Both the position numbers and the translations under genes were made by a program. The notes beneath the pieces are model-generated. The model was given only the letters and a program-made list of their open reading frames with translations, made no database searches and had not been told where the DNA came from. 64,000 bases of DNA from Sunxiuqinia sp963677175 (lineage in GTDB: Bacteria; Bacteroidota; Bacteroidia; Bacteroidales; Prolixibacteraceae): positions 62,001-126,000 of the forward strand of contig CAXXES010000003.1 of the NCBI GenBank assembly GCA_963677175.2, given 5' to 3'. Shown in pieces: positions 54,763-62,717 of this stretch (position 1 is the stretch's first letter; the number at the start of each line of letters is the position of its first letter).

Positions 54763-56439
54763 CAGACTGTCTAAAAACCTTCATAACTTTGTTGATATCT
54801 AATTTGAGCATATGTCATTTAAGTTCTGCAGTTTAGTATCTTGTTATATGAAATTTATACAAGGACAAGACCGGACACAGACTCATCTTTTTCCTGTCTC
54901 GCTTGACCAGGCAACCGACCGGGACAACCAGGTGCGTTTGATTGATTTGTTTGTTGACAAACTCGACTTGCAAAAGCTGGGATTTCAAACCAGTATGGTT
55001 GAAAATGGAAGACCAGCCTACCATCCTTCGGTACTGCTGAAGTTGTACATTTACGGGTATATGAACCGTATCCGCTCATCGCGATGCCTGGAAAAAGAGT
55101 GCAAACGGAACACTGAAGTGATGTGGTTGCTTCAGTGCCTTTGTCCCGACCATAACACCATCGCCAACTTCCGCTGGGACAATTCCCGGACGATAAAGAA
55201 AGTATTCCGCGAAATCGTGCACATGGCCAGCTGGCTTGACCTGATCGGAGGTAAACTGGTGGCCGGTGACAGCACCAAGCTCAGGGCGCAAAACAGCAAG
55301 AAAAACAATTACAACCAGAAGAAGATTGACCGGCACCTGGAATACATCGAAAACAAACTGGCTGAATATGAAAAAGAACTGGCCGACAGCGACGGCGATA
55401 AACGGGAAGAACTTAAGAAAGAAATCAGCAAACAGGAACAGCGGCAACAAAATTATCGCAGCCTGGAGCAACAGTTAAAAGAATCGGGCCAATCACAAAT
55501 CTCTACTCCAGATCCCGACAGCCGACATCTGATTACCCGCAACAACATTACCGAGGTGGGCTACAGCCTGCAGACAACTGTTGATGACAAAAACAACATC
55601 CCTGTCGATTATAGAATAACCAACAGCAACGATAAAAAGGCGATGGGTAATATGCTACGCAGGGCAAAATCAATACTTAAAACCGGTGATTTTACGGCCC
55701 TCTACGATAAAGGATACCATACAGGAAGCGAGTTTGCCATTGCTGATTCATTGGGCGTAGAAACCATCGTTGCTATACCGGCACTGGCCGGGGCCTCTAA
55801 GGCGCTCTGTCCCAAATACGATGTGCGAAATTTTACATACGACAAGATAAATGACTGCTATATCTGTCCGGAAGGAAACCAACTCAAATCGAACGGAACA
55901 TGGTACACGGCTGGAAACAATGCATACCGGTTCAGGCAATTTAAAACGCCCCTATGCAAAACATGCCCGGTTCAGACCCAATGCACAAAATCAAGGCTAA
56001 ACGGAAAAGTAGTTCAACGCAGTGAATTTACAACCCATCTGGAAGCCAACAGACGACGGGTGGAGAACAACGAGAAAGCATACAAGCGAAGGCAGGCCAT
56101 TGTTGAGCACCCTTTTGGCATCATTAAACGACAGTGGGGATTTAATTATATTATCACTAAAAAGTTTATGGAAAGAGCTGAAGCTGACAGCGGTTTCATT
56201 CTTATTGCCTATAATCTGAAAAGGATAATCAGCCAAATCGGGATGAAACAGTTCAGGAAGTATCATCTCCGTATTGCTGGTCTGTTTTCTTTGAAAAACA
56301 GGCCTAAGATGGTATATAAAGCTCTCCTGAATACATTTTCACTAAAAATCAGAAGACATATAGATCTTTTGATGATCTTTATAAACCAACGAATATTAAC
56401 CTCTAAAATGAACATTCGCGGGGGTTTTTAGACAGACTG
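54763..56439 (+). mobile_element. IS1182-family insertion sequence, apparently intact
   Basis: The 1677-bp element has 17-bp terminal repeats, CAGACTGTCTAAAAACC (54763-54779) and its complement (56423-56439) with one mismatch. It is flanked by CCGT at 54759-54762 and 56440-56443, a 4-bp target duplication. The single transposase gene is uninterrupted, so the element may be active. It is more GC-rich than its surroundings. Confidence 0.9.
54848..56431 (+). CDS. IS1182-family transposase
   Basis: The roughly 527-residue DDE transposase starts at the ATG at 54848 (MKFIQGQDRTQTHLFP). It has the N-terminal DUF772-type domain (YHPSVLLKLYIYGYMNRIRSSR), first Asp in LVAGDSTKLRAQNS, the charged insert, a second Asp region FTALYDKGYHTGSE, a zinc-like Cys cluster (CPEG, CKTCPVQTQC), and IVEHPFGIIKRQWG with the Glu. 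No internal stops. Confidence 0.93.
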   Translation: MKFIQGQDRTQTHLFPVSLDQATDRDNQVRLIDLFVDKLDLQKLGFQTSMVENGRPAYHPSVLLKLYIYGYMNRIRSSRCLEKECKRNTEVMWLLQCLCPDHNTIANFRWDNSRTIKKVFREIVHMASWLDLIGGKLVAGDSTKLRAQNSKKNNYNQKKIDRHLEYIENKLAEYEKELADSDGDKREELKKEISKQEQRQQNYRSLEQQLKESGQSQISTPDPDSRHLITRNNITEVGYSLQTTVDDKNNIPVDYRITNSNDKKAMGNMLRRAKSILKTGDFTALYDKGYHTGSEFAIADSLGVETIVAIPALAGASKALCPKYDVRNFTYDKINDCYICPEGNQLKSNGTWYTAGNNAYRFRQFKTPLCKTCPVQTQCTKSRLNGKVVQRSEFTTHLEANRRRVENNEKAYKRRQAIVEHPFGIIKRQWGFNYIITKKFMERAEADSGFILIAYNLKRIISQIGMKQFRKYHLRIAGLFSLKNRPKMVYKALLNTFSLKIRRHIDLLMIFINQRILTSKMNIRGGF

Positions 56440-56617
56440 CCGTTGTAAGCAAGTGTGGAGAACCACCAACTCGACACATAGACACGATAAAAGAAAATGG
56501 AAATAATTACAAAAACGGATTGATTGGATAGGTACTCCGTTGATAGGGCGGTGCAGTTTGAGGTGAATTTATTTTGTTTTTTCTCCCCCGCTCAAAGAAA
56601 GAGGAAACCCCGCCCAC

Positions 56618-56684
56618 AAAACAACACATTTGCAAACCACTGCAAGCCAGCCCTACAAGCCAAAGTTTGCAAAAGAGTTGTTTT
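56618..56684 (+). repeat. Two-part stem-loop upstream of padR (copy 1)
   Basis: An outer 8-bp stem, AAAACAAC (56618-56625) with GTTGTTTT (56677-56684), is separated by a symmetric ACA/AGA internal loop from an inner perfect 9-bp stem, TTTGCAAAC (56629-56637) with GTTTGCAAA (56665-56673), which closes a 27-nt loop. A second structure of the same design lies at 59843-59900. The rest of 56440-56617 has no gene. Confidence 0.7.
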
Positions 56685-56737
56685 CTTGCCAGTACACTCG
56701 GAAAAGACATCAATTATATCAGAATCTAATATATAAG

Positions 56738-56769
56738 TTTGTGATATATCTGGAAACAATATATATTTG
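56738..56769 (+). promoter_or_regulatory. Promoter of the padR operon
   Basis: TTTG (56738-56741), 20-bp spacer, TATATTTG (56762-56769): a full Bacteroidota promoter. The predicted start site falls at or within a few bases of the padR ATG (56774), so the mRNA may be leaderless. The AT-rich spacer is a plausible PadR binding region. Confidence 0.65.
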
Positions 56770-56773
56770 TAGT

Positions 56774-57115
56774 ATGATTGCAAAAGAATTGATTAAAGGA
56801 ACAATAAGAACTATTGTTTTGCAGCTTCTGGCAGAACATAGTAAAATGTATGGTTACGAAATAATGCAAACTATTGAGAAGAAATCGGCTGGAAGAATAA
56901 AACCGACATTCGGAAGCCTATATCCAATCCTGCATAAACTTGAATCGGATGGCTTAATTTATTCAGAAAGCGAAACAATTGGTAAAAGGGTTAGGAAGTA
57001 TTATATACTTACAGATAATGGAGTACAGGAAAAAGAAAACAAAGTCCTTGAAATTAAAGAGTTTGTTTTAACCTTAAATCAATTATTTGATATTGGAGGA
57101 ATTGTTCATGCCTAA
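56774..57115 (+). CDS. PadR-family transcriptional regulator
   Basis: The 113-residue winged-helix regulator reads IKGTIRTIVLQLLAEHSKMYGYEI, then FGSLYPILHKLESDGLIYSE and RKYYILTDNG, the classic PadR wing. It begins at 56774; an in-frame extension upstream covers the promoter and is rejected. Its last eight bases overlap the next gene's start. PadR proteins usually repress their own operon until a membrane or chemical stress ligand binds. Confidence 0.92.
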   Translation: MIAKELIKGTIRTIVLQLLAEHSKMYGYEIMQTIEKKSAGRIKPTFGSLYPILHKLESDGLIYSESETIGKRVRKYYILTDNGVQEKENKVLEIKEFVLTLNQLFDIGGIVHA

Positions 57116-58037
57116 TTTAAACGATTCACAAATTACCATCATAAGCAATAAAATTAAAGAACAAAGCCTAAAATCGTTTGCTTTTTCAAATGAGTTACTT
57201 GACCATGTTTGCTGCAAAGTTGAACAACTCATGGAAAATGGAAGTTCCTTTGAAAGTGCACTCAACCAATCCTCTCATTTATACCAAAAAAAAGAAATTA
57301 AAAAAATTAGGAAAAACTTTGCTATTATTTTAAACTATAGCAGTTTCATTAATTCATTTATTATTTATACAAGTCTTTTGTTTTACTTTGGTAGTTGGGT
57401 ATTTCGTTGGTGGCAAGTTGATTGGATAGGTTTGCTTGCTTTTGTTCTTATTTCGATTTTACTTATTCGTTACAATTTGCTTTTCTACTCCGACAACAAC
57501 CTTAGATTCAAAAAATCATTGATAATTCTTTCTTCAATTGGTTTTGTGCTTTTTTTCGTAGGTTATTTAGAACGATTCCTTTGGCTAAACTTTTCGTTTA
57601 GTGGGCAGCATGTAATGCCAATAATGTTATTTTCCTGGCTGATTATTTCAACAACCGGACTTGTTTACATTAAAGCAATGTTTCCTAAGAAAAGTAACAG
57701 AATAATTTATTTTACAGCTTTGATGCAGGTTGTTTTGGCATGTTTGAGCCTTTCCACATTTGTATTTCCTATTACTATGCAATACATTCCATTGTATTCC
57801 TCAATTATAATTGCCATTAATTTAGCAAGTTTTCTGTTGTTATATTTTTTGAAATCTAAAGGTAAAAGTTTTATAAGGCTAATTATTGTTAGTTCAAGCT
57901 TTATGGTTTTTGTATATATGCCTCATAAATCGATATCGGATTACCATAGTTACAAAGTTAAATCTGAAGTAAAACCAAAGGAAAAGGTTCTATTCTCCAA
58001 ACTTTCATTGACATATTACCCAAATTCAAATTTATGA
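57108..58037 (+). CDS. HAAS-like membrane protein coupled to padR
   Basis: The 309-residue protein has an N-terminal soluble helical region (about 1-65) with NELLDHVCCKVEQLMENGSSFESAL. This resembles the HAAS-type signalling domain that accompanies PadR regulators, with the conserved D-H and G-x-S-x-E-x-A pattern. Seven or eight TM helices follow. Overlap with padR (ATGCCTAA) and ATGA overlap with the next gene show translational coupling. By analogy it may bind or sequester the PadR protein at the membrane; this is inference. Confidence 0.7.
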   Translation: MPNLNDSQITIISNKIKEQSLKSFAFSNELLDHVCCKVEQLMENGSSFESALNQSSHLYQKKEIKKIRKNFAIILNYSSFINSFIIYTSLLFYFGSWVFRWWQVDWIGLLAFVLISILLIRYNLLFYSDNNLRFKKSLIILSSIGFVLFFVGYLERFLWLNFSFSGQHVMPIMLFSWLIISTTGLVYIKAMFPKKSNRIIYFTALMQVVLACLSLSTFVFPITMQYIPLYSSIIIAINLASFLLLYFLKSKGKSFIRLIIVSSSFMVFVYMPHKSISDYHSYKVKSEVKPKEKVLFSKLSLTYYPNSNL

Positions 58038-58405
58038 GAATCATTATTTACATATCAGGAATTTCAGGAACACTACTACTGGTACTTAGGACTATCGGAA
58101 TAGTGTTGGAATTTCCATTGAATAAAGTTTTTCTTATTTCTGGCTTAGTAATATTATTATTAATCTTTCTACCACTGGTAATTATCGATAACCATCTTCA
58201 AAATAAAAAGATTGATAATATTATTGATTCATATAAAGGAACTGACAAGAAAGCTATTCACCTGAAGAAAGGTGAATCAAAAACCAATGGATGGGAAATG
58301 AATAACTCTCCATTTAGAGAACGGAAATCCGGCTTAATTTGGGGCGGTGGAAATATTCACGGAGCCAATGCTGCACGTGGTACAAGAAAATCATTTTTAA
58401 AATAG
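58034..58405 (+). CDS. Small two-helix membrane protein
   Basis: The 123-residue protein has two TM helices (about 3-25 and 32-52) and a polar Lys/Gly-rich tail ending in GANAARGTRKSFLK. I do not recognise it. It is coupled to the preceding gene by ATGA and lies 10 bp before the serine hydrolase, so it belongs to the padR operon. Confidence 0.65.
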   Translation: MRIIIYISGISGTLLLVLRTIGIVLEFPLNKVFLISGLVILLLIFLPLVIIDNHLQNKKIDNIIDSYKGTDKKAIHLKKGESKTNGWEMNNSPFRERKSGLIWGGGNIHGANAARGTRKSFLK

Positions 58406-58415
58406 TATAATTAAC

Positions 58416-59747
58416 ATGAAAACAGCCAAATTATTTACCTTTTTCATTTTTATTTCAGCCATTAGTTTTAGTCAGGAAAAGGCAGATTTATTAGACAGTC
58501 TTTTTAGAACAATGAGCGAACGTGGTCAATTTTACGGAAACGTACTGATTGCGGAACACAATAAGGTCATATTCTCAAAAAGTTATGGATTCGCTGATAG
58601 AGAAAAAAATGAACGGCTAAATGAACAGACGTTATTTAATGTTGGTTCTGTAAGCAAGGCTTTCACTGCAATTGCAATACTTCAACTTGCAGAAAAAAGA
58701 AAACTGGATTTAGCTGGCAAGGTTATAAAATATTTACCCGGGTTTCCATATCCTGATATTACGATTCATCACCTGTTGATACATGCAGGAGGCTTGCCCG
58801 ATGATTACGATTTACTTAAAAAAAATGACTGGGATAATTCAAGAATAGCAACAAACAAAGATGTAATGTCAGCTTTATTTGAACAAAAACCAGCGTTGCA
58901 GTTTACGCCTGGAGAAAGGAGCGAATATAGTAACTTGGGTTACATGATACTATCGGAGATTGTTAAGGTAGTATCACAGACTGATTTTAAAGCTTATTTA
59001 CAAGAACATATTTTTATTCCTGCAAACATGAACAGGACAAATATTTACAACGCCGAGGAAATAAAACAGGTTGAAAATGTTGCAAAAGGTTATGTGCTTT
59101 ATCCTTTCACAGGTAAATATGAAGAAGCTATTAAAATCCCCGAATTTGCTTCGAATTACATGATAAGTGGATTTTTAGGTGACGGCAATGTTTACTCGAC
59201 AACAATAGACCTGTATAATTTTTATGAAGCCCTTTCAAATAATACACTGATATCGGAGGAATCACTAAAAACTGCATTCCTAAAACATATTCCTGCAAAA
59301 ATGGAAGGCACACCGGATTTCGGAAACAGTTATGGTTATGGTTGGACAATAATAAATGCACCAGTACAAGTAGTTCAGAGAGGTGGAGAATTGACCGGAT
59401 ATGTTTCAAATACAGTTTGGAACATAACAGAAGAGCGTTTAATAATATATCTTAGCAATGATTATTTGCCTTACACTTCTTACCAAAACCAGATACCGAT
59501 GTCAATTGCTGGGGTATTTTATCAAAACAAAGTACAATTACCTAAAATGACTGCAAGTGTGGAATTGACAAAGATGGTAATTACGAGTTCCAAAGAAACA
59601 CTGACTAAAAAAATTGAAGAAATAAAAAACAAACCTGATTTGTATCAAATTGACTTTCAAGGATTGAAATTTTTAGTAATGAAACTGGAACAAATAGGGA
59701 ATAAAGAAAAGGCAGATTTGATTTTAAACAGCTTTAAACCTGAGTAA
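58416..59747 (+). CDS. Exported serine hydrolase, class C beta-lactamase fold
   Basis: The 443-residue protein has a signal peptide (cleavage after about residue 20, SISFSQ-type end). The beta-lactamase/DD-peptidase domain has S78-x-x-K81 in NVGSVSKAF, Y171-S-N in RSEYSNLGYM, and the third box as RGGELTGYVSN. A C-terminal extension of about 70 residues follows. Family members are esterases, D-aminopeptidases and rarely beta-lactamases. As the last gene of a PadR operon it is the likely effector. Confidence 0.9.
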   Translation: MKTAKLFTFFIFISAISFSQEKADLLDSLFRTMSERGQFYGNVLIAEHNKVIFSKSYGFADREKNERLNEQTLFNVGSVSKAFTAIAILQLAEKRKLDLAGKVIKYLPGFPYPDITIHHLLIHAGGLPDDYDLLKKNDWDNSRIATNKDVMSALFEQKPALQFTPGERSEYSNLGYMILSEIVKVVSQTDFKAYLQEHIFIPANMNRTNIYNAEEIKQVENVAKGYVLYPFTGKYEEAIKIPEFASNYMISGFLGDGNVYSTTIDLYNFYEALSNNTLISEESLKTAFLKHIPAKMEGTPDFGNSYGYGWTIINAPVQVVQRGGELTGYVSNTVWNITEERLIIYLSNDYLPYTSYQNQIPMSIAGVFYQNKVQLPKMTASVELTKMVITSSKETLTKKIEEIKNKPDLYQIDFQGLKFLVMKLEQIGNKEKADLILNSFKPE

Positions 59748-59842
59748 AACTATCTATACTTTATGGAATGGATGATAATCCCCAATTATAACAATCTTTG
59801 GGTAAATTGACAAGAAGTTAATAATATTGCCAACCCTATTTT

Positions 59843-59900
59843 TTAGCACATTGGCAAGTCGCACGAGCCACGCTCAGACCAAAACTTGCCAAAGAGCTAA
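59843..59900 (+). repeat. Two-part stem-loop downstream of the serine hydrolase (copy 2)
   Basis: Outer stem TTAGC (59843-59847) with GCTAA (59896-59900), an ACA/AGA internal loop, and inner perfect 9-bp stem TTGGCAAGT (59851-59859) with ACTTGCCAA (59884-59892) closing a 24-nt loop. It has the same layout and orientation as 56618-56684 but changed paired bases. A further simple hairpin ACCGCC/GGCGGT is at 59918-59935. Confidence 0.7.
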
Positions 59901-59954
59901 CAAATGCCAGCCCTGTTACCGCCTTTAAGGGCGGTTTGTGGTTTGCCCACCCAC

Positions 59955-59970
59955 AAAAAACAAAATAAAT
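59955..59970. repeat. 16-bp inverted repeat partner of 56566-56581
   Basis: This A-rich 16-mer (six A, C, four A, T, three A, T) is the exact reverse complement of 56566-56581. The pair lies outside the two stem-loops that flank the padR operon. The sequence is low in complexity, so chance similarity is possible. Confidence 0.5.
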
Positions 59971-60104
59971 CGGCTGCGCCGAGCTCCACTTCGTTCCGGT
60001 TCGTGCTCCGTTTCAAGGTCAGTGCGGATTGATTAAGATAAAATACTAGATTTGTAAAAACTTGTTACGGACTTTGAATAATAAACACCAGCTTACAACA
60101 ATTA

Positions 60105-60147
60105 GCCTCTAATAAAGCGTTGCTTGCATACGCTTTGCATTGGAGGC
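60105..60147. repeat. Long hairpin abutting the IS91-type element
   Basis: GCCTCTAAT (60105-60113) pairs with ATTGGAGGC (60139-60147), and directly inside AAAGCG (60114-60119) pairs with CGCTTT (60131-60136), leaving a 2-nt bulge and an 11-nt loop. It ends three bases before the element's inverted repeat at 60151. It may be an element end structure or a target hairpin. Confidence 0.6.
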
Positions 60148-60430
60148 TGTGTTGAACTAAACATGTCCGGCTTGCAACCACTTGCCCATTAATTGTTTGA
60201 GTATAGTGTTTTCAATCGGTTTTTTGTTTTTCCAGAGCCTGTTTCCCAGGAGTAATGAAAGTCCGTCAGGCTATTTGGCGGCATAAAAACCGCTGTGTCC
60301 GGTATAATTCCCAAAGGTTTTGTCCTTTTACGATGGGGATCTTCCATTTGAACCTCTTCGTTTTGGATTTCGGGCAGGCCTTTTCCATTTACGCATTTGC
60401 GCATCAAATTACAATACTGAAAACCAGGCG

Positions 60431-61603
60431 TTAGCAAAGCGTTGTCATTGCATGGGCCGGCGGCGCCCGGTCTTTGGGGAAGGTTTCCAGCAGCTGCAGT
60501 TCCCCTCCGTAACCGCGGCACCTGGGCAGGGAGCGCTCTCCAAAACACAGCTCCAGCACCTGCGTCCGTGAAAGTGGCGCAGCCGGTGCCAGCTTTTTGC
60601 CCAGGCTTTCCCGGATAGCCGAAAGGCTTTGCTTTTTGTTTCGTGAACTCAAAAACCCCAAATGACGGATCCGCCTGAAGTAAGGCGGGACGATGTGGTC
60701 CAGAAAACGTTTGAGGAATTCTGTGCCCAGGATGGTTTGGCTCTTCTTCTGGTAACCGTTTTTACGGTCGCACCAGCTGAAGGTAACATGGGTATCGCTC
60801 ACTTTCAGAATACGCGCATTGGAGATGGCCACCCGGTGGGTATACCTTCCCAGGTATTCCACCACACTTTCCGGTGAGCCAAAAGCCTGTTTGGCATACA
60901 CCACCCAGGGCTTTTTGATCAGATCGCGCGGCACCTGCTTTTTGATCTTGCCCTGCCGCTTCAGCCTGCGCAGTTTCTTTGCAAACCGGGCACTGAACAC
61001 GGCCGACATTTGCTTGACATCAAACAAAAAGTTGCCATCCTGTTTGCTGCTTTTCCACCTGCCGTTTTTATCTTTTCCACCTGCCGGAACAATCAAATGC
61101 ACATGCGGATGGAACCTGAGCTGCTGGTCCCAGGTGTGTAGAATCGCAATAGCCCCGGGCTGTGCGCCGAGCAGCTTGGGGTCGCGGGCAAACAGGCACA
61201 AAGTCTCTCACGATTTTTCGAACAAGAGGTTGTACATTAATTCGCGGTTGAACCGGAACAGTTCCAGCAGTTCGTGCGGAACGGTAAACACCACGTGGAA
61301 GTATTTAACCGGCAGCAGTTCCTGTTTGCGTGCTTCCACCCACAACTCCTTGTCGATGCCCTGGCAACGCGGGCAATGGCGGTTGCGGCAGCTATGCAGC
61401 ACATAATGCACCGAGCCGCAATCGCCACACACCATGGCCGAACCTCCCAGCTCGGGGGTACGGCAAACAGACAAAGCCTGCAGCACCTTTAGCTGGTATT
61501 TTGAAATGCCTCTTTCTTTTAACAAGGTGGGTAAAAACTTGCGAACAACTGCCCCCAGGGTATTACCGGGAAGCATAACCGTAGAGCTTTTCCATTGGCG
61601 CAA
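60431..61603 (-). pseudogene. IS91-family transposase with in-frame UGA
   Basis: The roughly 390-codon rolling-circle transposase is read in a single frame. It has an N-terminal zinc finger (CGDCGSVHYVLHSCRNRHC, PRCQG), the HUH-like motif HPHVHLIVPAGG, and the catalytic tyrosine region YLGRYTHRVAISN. A TGA at 61208-61210 interrupts LLFEKS / ETLCLFARDP, where the family has Trp (TGG), so one G-to-A change explains it. The frame is otherwise open. It overlaps the recombinase gene by 41 bp. Confidence 0.9.
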
Positions 61604-62456
61604 GCCCGGCCCTGGGGTTCGAGCGGGCGATATGCAAATACATCATGGTGGTGGCGATATCGGCATGCCCCAGCTGGTTTTTTACGCTTACAATGTCCAA
61701 CCCCATCTCCAGCAGGTGCGTGGCATAGCTGTGCCGCAGGGTATGGATACAAACTTCCTTTTGGATACCTGTCTTTTGGATACATGAACGAAAAGCATGG
61801 CGGATACCTTCGCGGCTGATTTGACTTCCGCGGACCTTCCCGTTGAAAAGCCAAGCCTGCGGGTTCGAGGTTGAAAGGTATTCTTTCAGCCCTTTGAGCG
61901 TGAGTGGCGAAACGGGGATGTAACGGTCTTTTTTGTGCTTGCTTTGGCGCACGTGTACCCGTTTTCGGTCAAAATCAATATCGGTTATTTTCAGGTTGAT
62001 AACCTCGGAAATCCGAAGGCCGCAATCGTAGGCAACGGCAAACAAGGCCCGGTGCTTTAACAGTTTGGGCGTTTTCAGGATAAGCTTGATCTCGGCCTGG
62101 GAAAACACCACAGGCAACGCTTTACTGCCGGAAACCGGGGGCAGAGCCAGGTAGAGCTTCTCGTTTTTGAACATCGAAAACAGCGTGCGCAGCCCGTACA
62201 CCAGGTGCTTGAACGAACTCATGCTGGGCTTTTCGTTTTGCCGGATATGGAAAAGGTATTCTTCCATCTGGTCAATCGACAGCTCCAAAGGCGAACATTC
62301 GAAGTGAAGCACCATTTTGGATACTTGCATCAGGTAATTACGCGTGCACGACTCGGATTTGCCGGCAATGGTGTACTTGCGAAGGAACTTTTCGCTGATG
62401 GTTTTAAACTCGGGAACAGCCTCGCAGGCCTGCTCCATGTAAGATTTTCTGCTCAT
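61563..62456 (-). CDS. Tyrosine recombinase/integrase of the IS91-type element
   Basis: The 297-residue site-specific recombinase has an N-terminal core-binding domain (about 20-105) and a complete catalytic set: R148 (CGLRISEV), H238 and R241 (HTLRHSYATHL), H264 (LGHADIATT) and Y273 (MMYLHI). It is XerC-like in size and lacks the extra alpha-helical insert of integron integrases. Recombinases of this kind travel with IS91-type transposases in Bacteroidota. Confidence 0.9.
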   Translation of the reverse strand: MSRKSYMEQACEAVPEFKTISEKFLRKYTIAGKSESCTRNYLMQVSKMVLHFECSPLELSIDQMEEYLFHIRQNEKPSMSSFKHLVYGLRTLFSMFKNEKLYLALPPVSGSKALPVVFSQAEIKLILKTPKLLKHRALFAVAYDCGLRISEVINLKITDIDFDRKRVHVRQSKHKKDRYIPVSPLTLKGLKEYLSTSNPQAWLFNGKVRGSQISREGIRHAFRSCIQKTGIQKEVCIHTLRHSYATHLLEMGLDIVSVKNQLGHADIATTMMYLHIARSNPRAGLAPMEKLYGYASR

Positions 62457-62559
62457 AATAAGTTTGTTTAAAATTAATGAGCAGCAAAATCAACAGATCT
62501 CACCAACTATTCCTATTTTAGGTGGAAAATAAGCTCCCGCATAGCGGGTTTAGTTCAAC

Positions 62560-62717
62560 GTGCGGTCACAAAACATAGTGGTTTCAGAGCAATTTGCAAG
62601 GTCAGCTCCCGCAGGCAAGGTCAGTAACTGGAGATAGGTTCGCAGCCACGAACTTCGCTACGTTTCATACCAACGTCAGTTGCGCACACATATGAATAAG
62701 ACTTTAAAAAAAAAATA
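62560..62717. other. Spacer before the glycosyltransferase
   Basis: There is no gene. GCAAGGTCAG occurs twice (62596-62605 and 62618-62627 approximately), and a similar CAAGGTCAGT occurs before the IS91-type element near 60015, hinting that both flanks belong to one pre-insertion repeat-rich spacer. Confidence 0.4.

Larger units (their letters stand above)
60151..62559 (-). mobile_element. IS91-type element with tyrosine recombinase
   Basis: The 2409-bp segment is bounded by a perfect 12-bp inverted repeat, GTTGAACTAAAC (60151-60162) and GTTTAGTTCAAC (62548-62559). It holds a tyrosine recombinase gene and, overlapping it, an IS91-type Y2 transposase. A small hairpin CCCGC/GCGGG (62536-62548) sits at the right end. 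Classical IS91 lacks terminal repeats, so these boundaries are provisional. Confidence 0.7.

Noticed and set aside
61563..62456. Integron integrase that could explain the attC-like structures
   Set aside because: The recombinase lacks the integron-specific insert and overlaps an IS91 transposase, so it belongs to that element.
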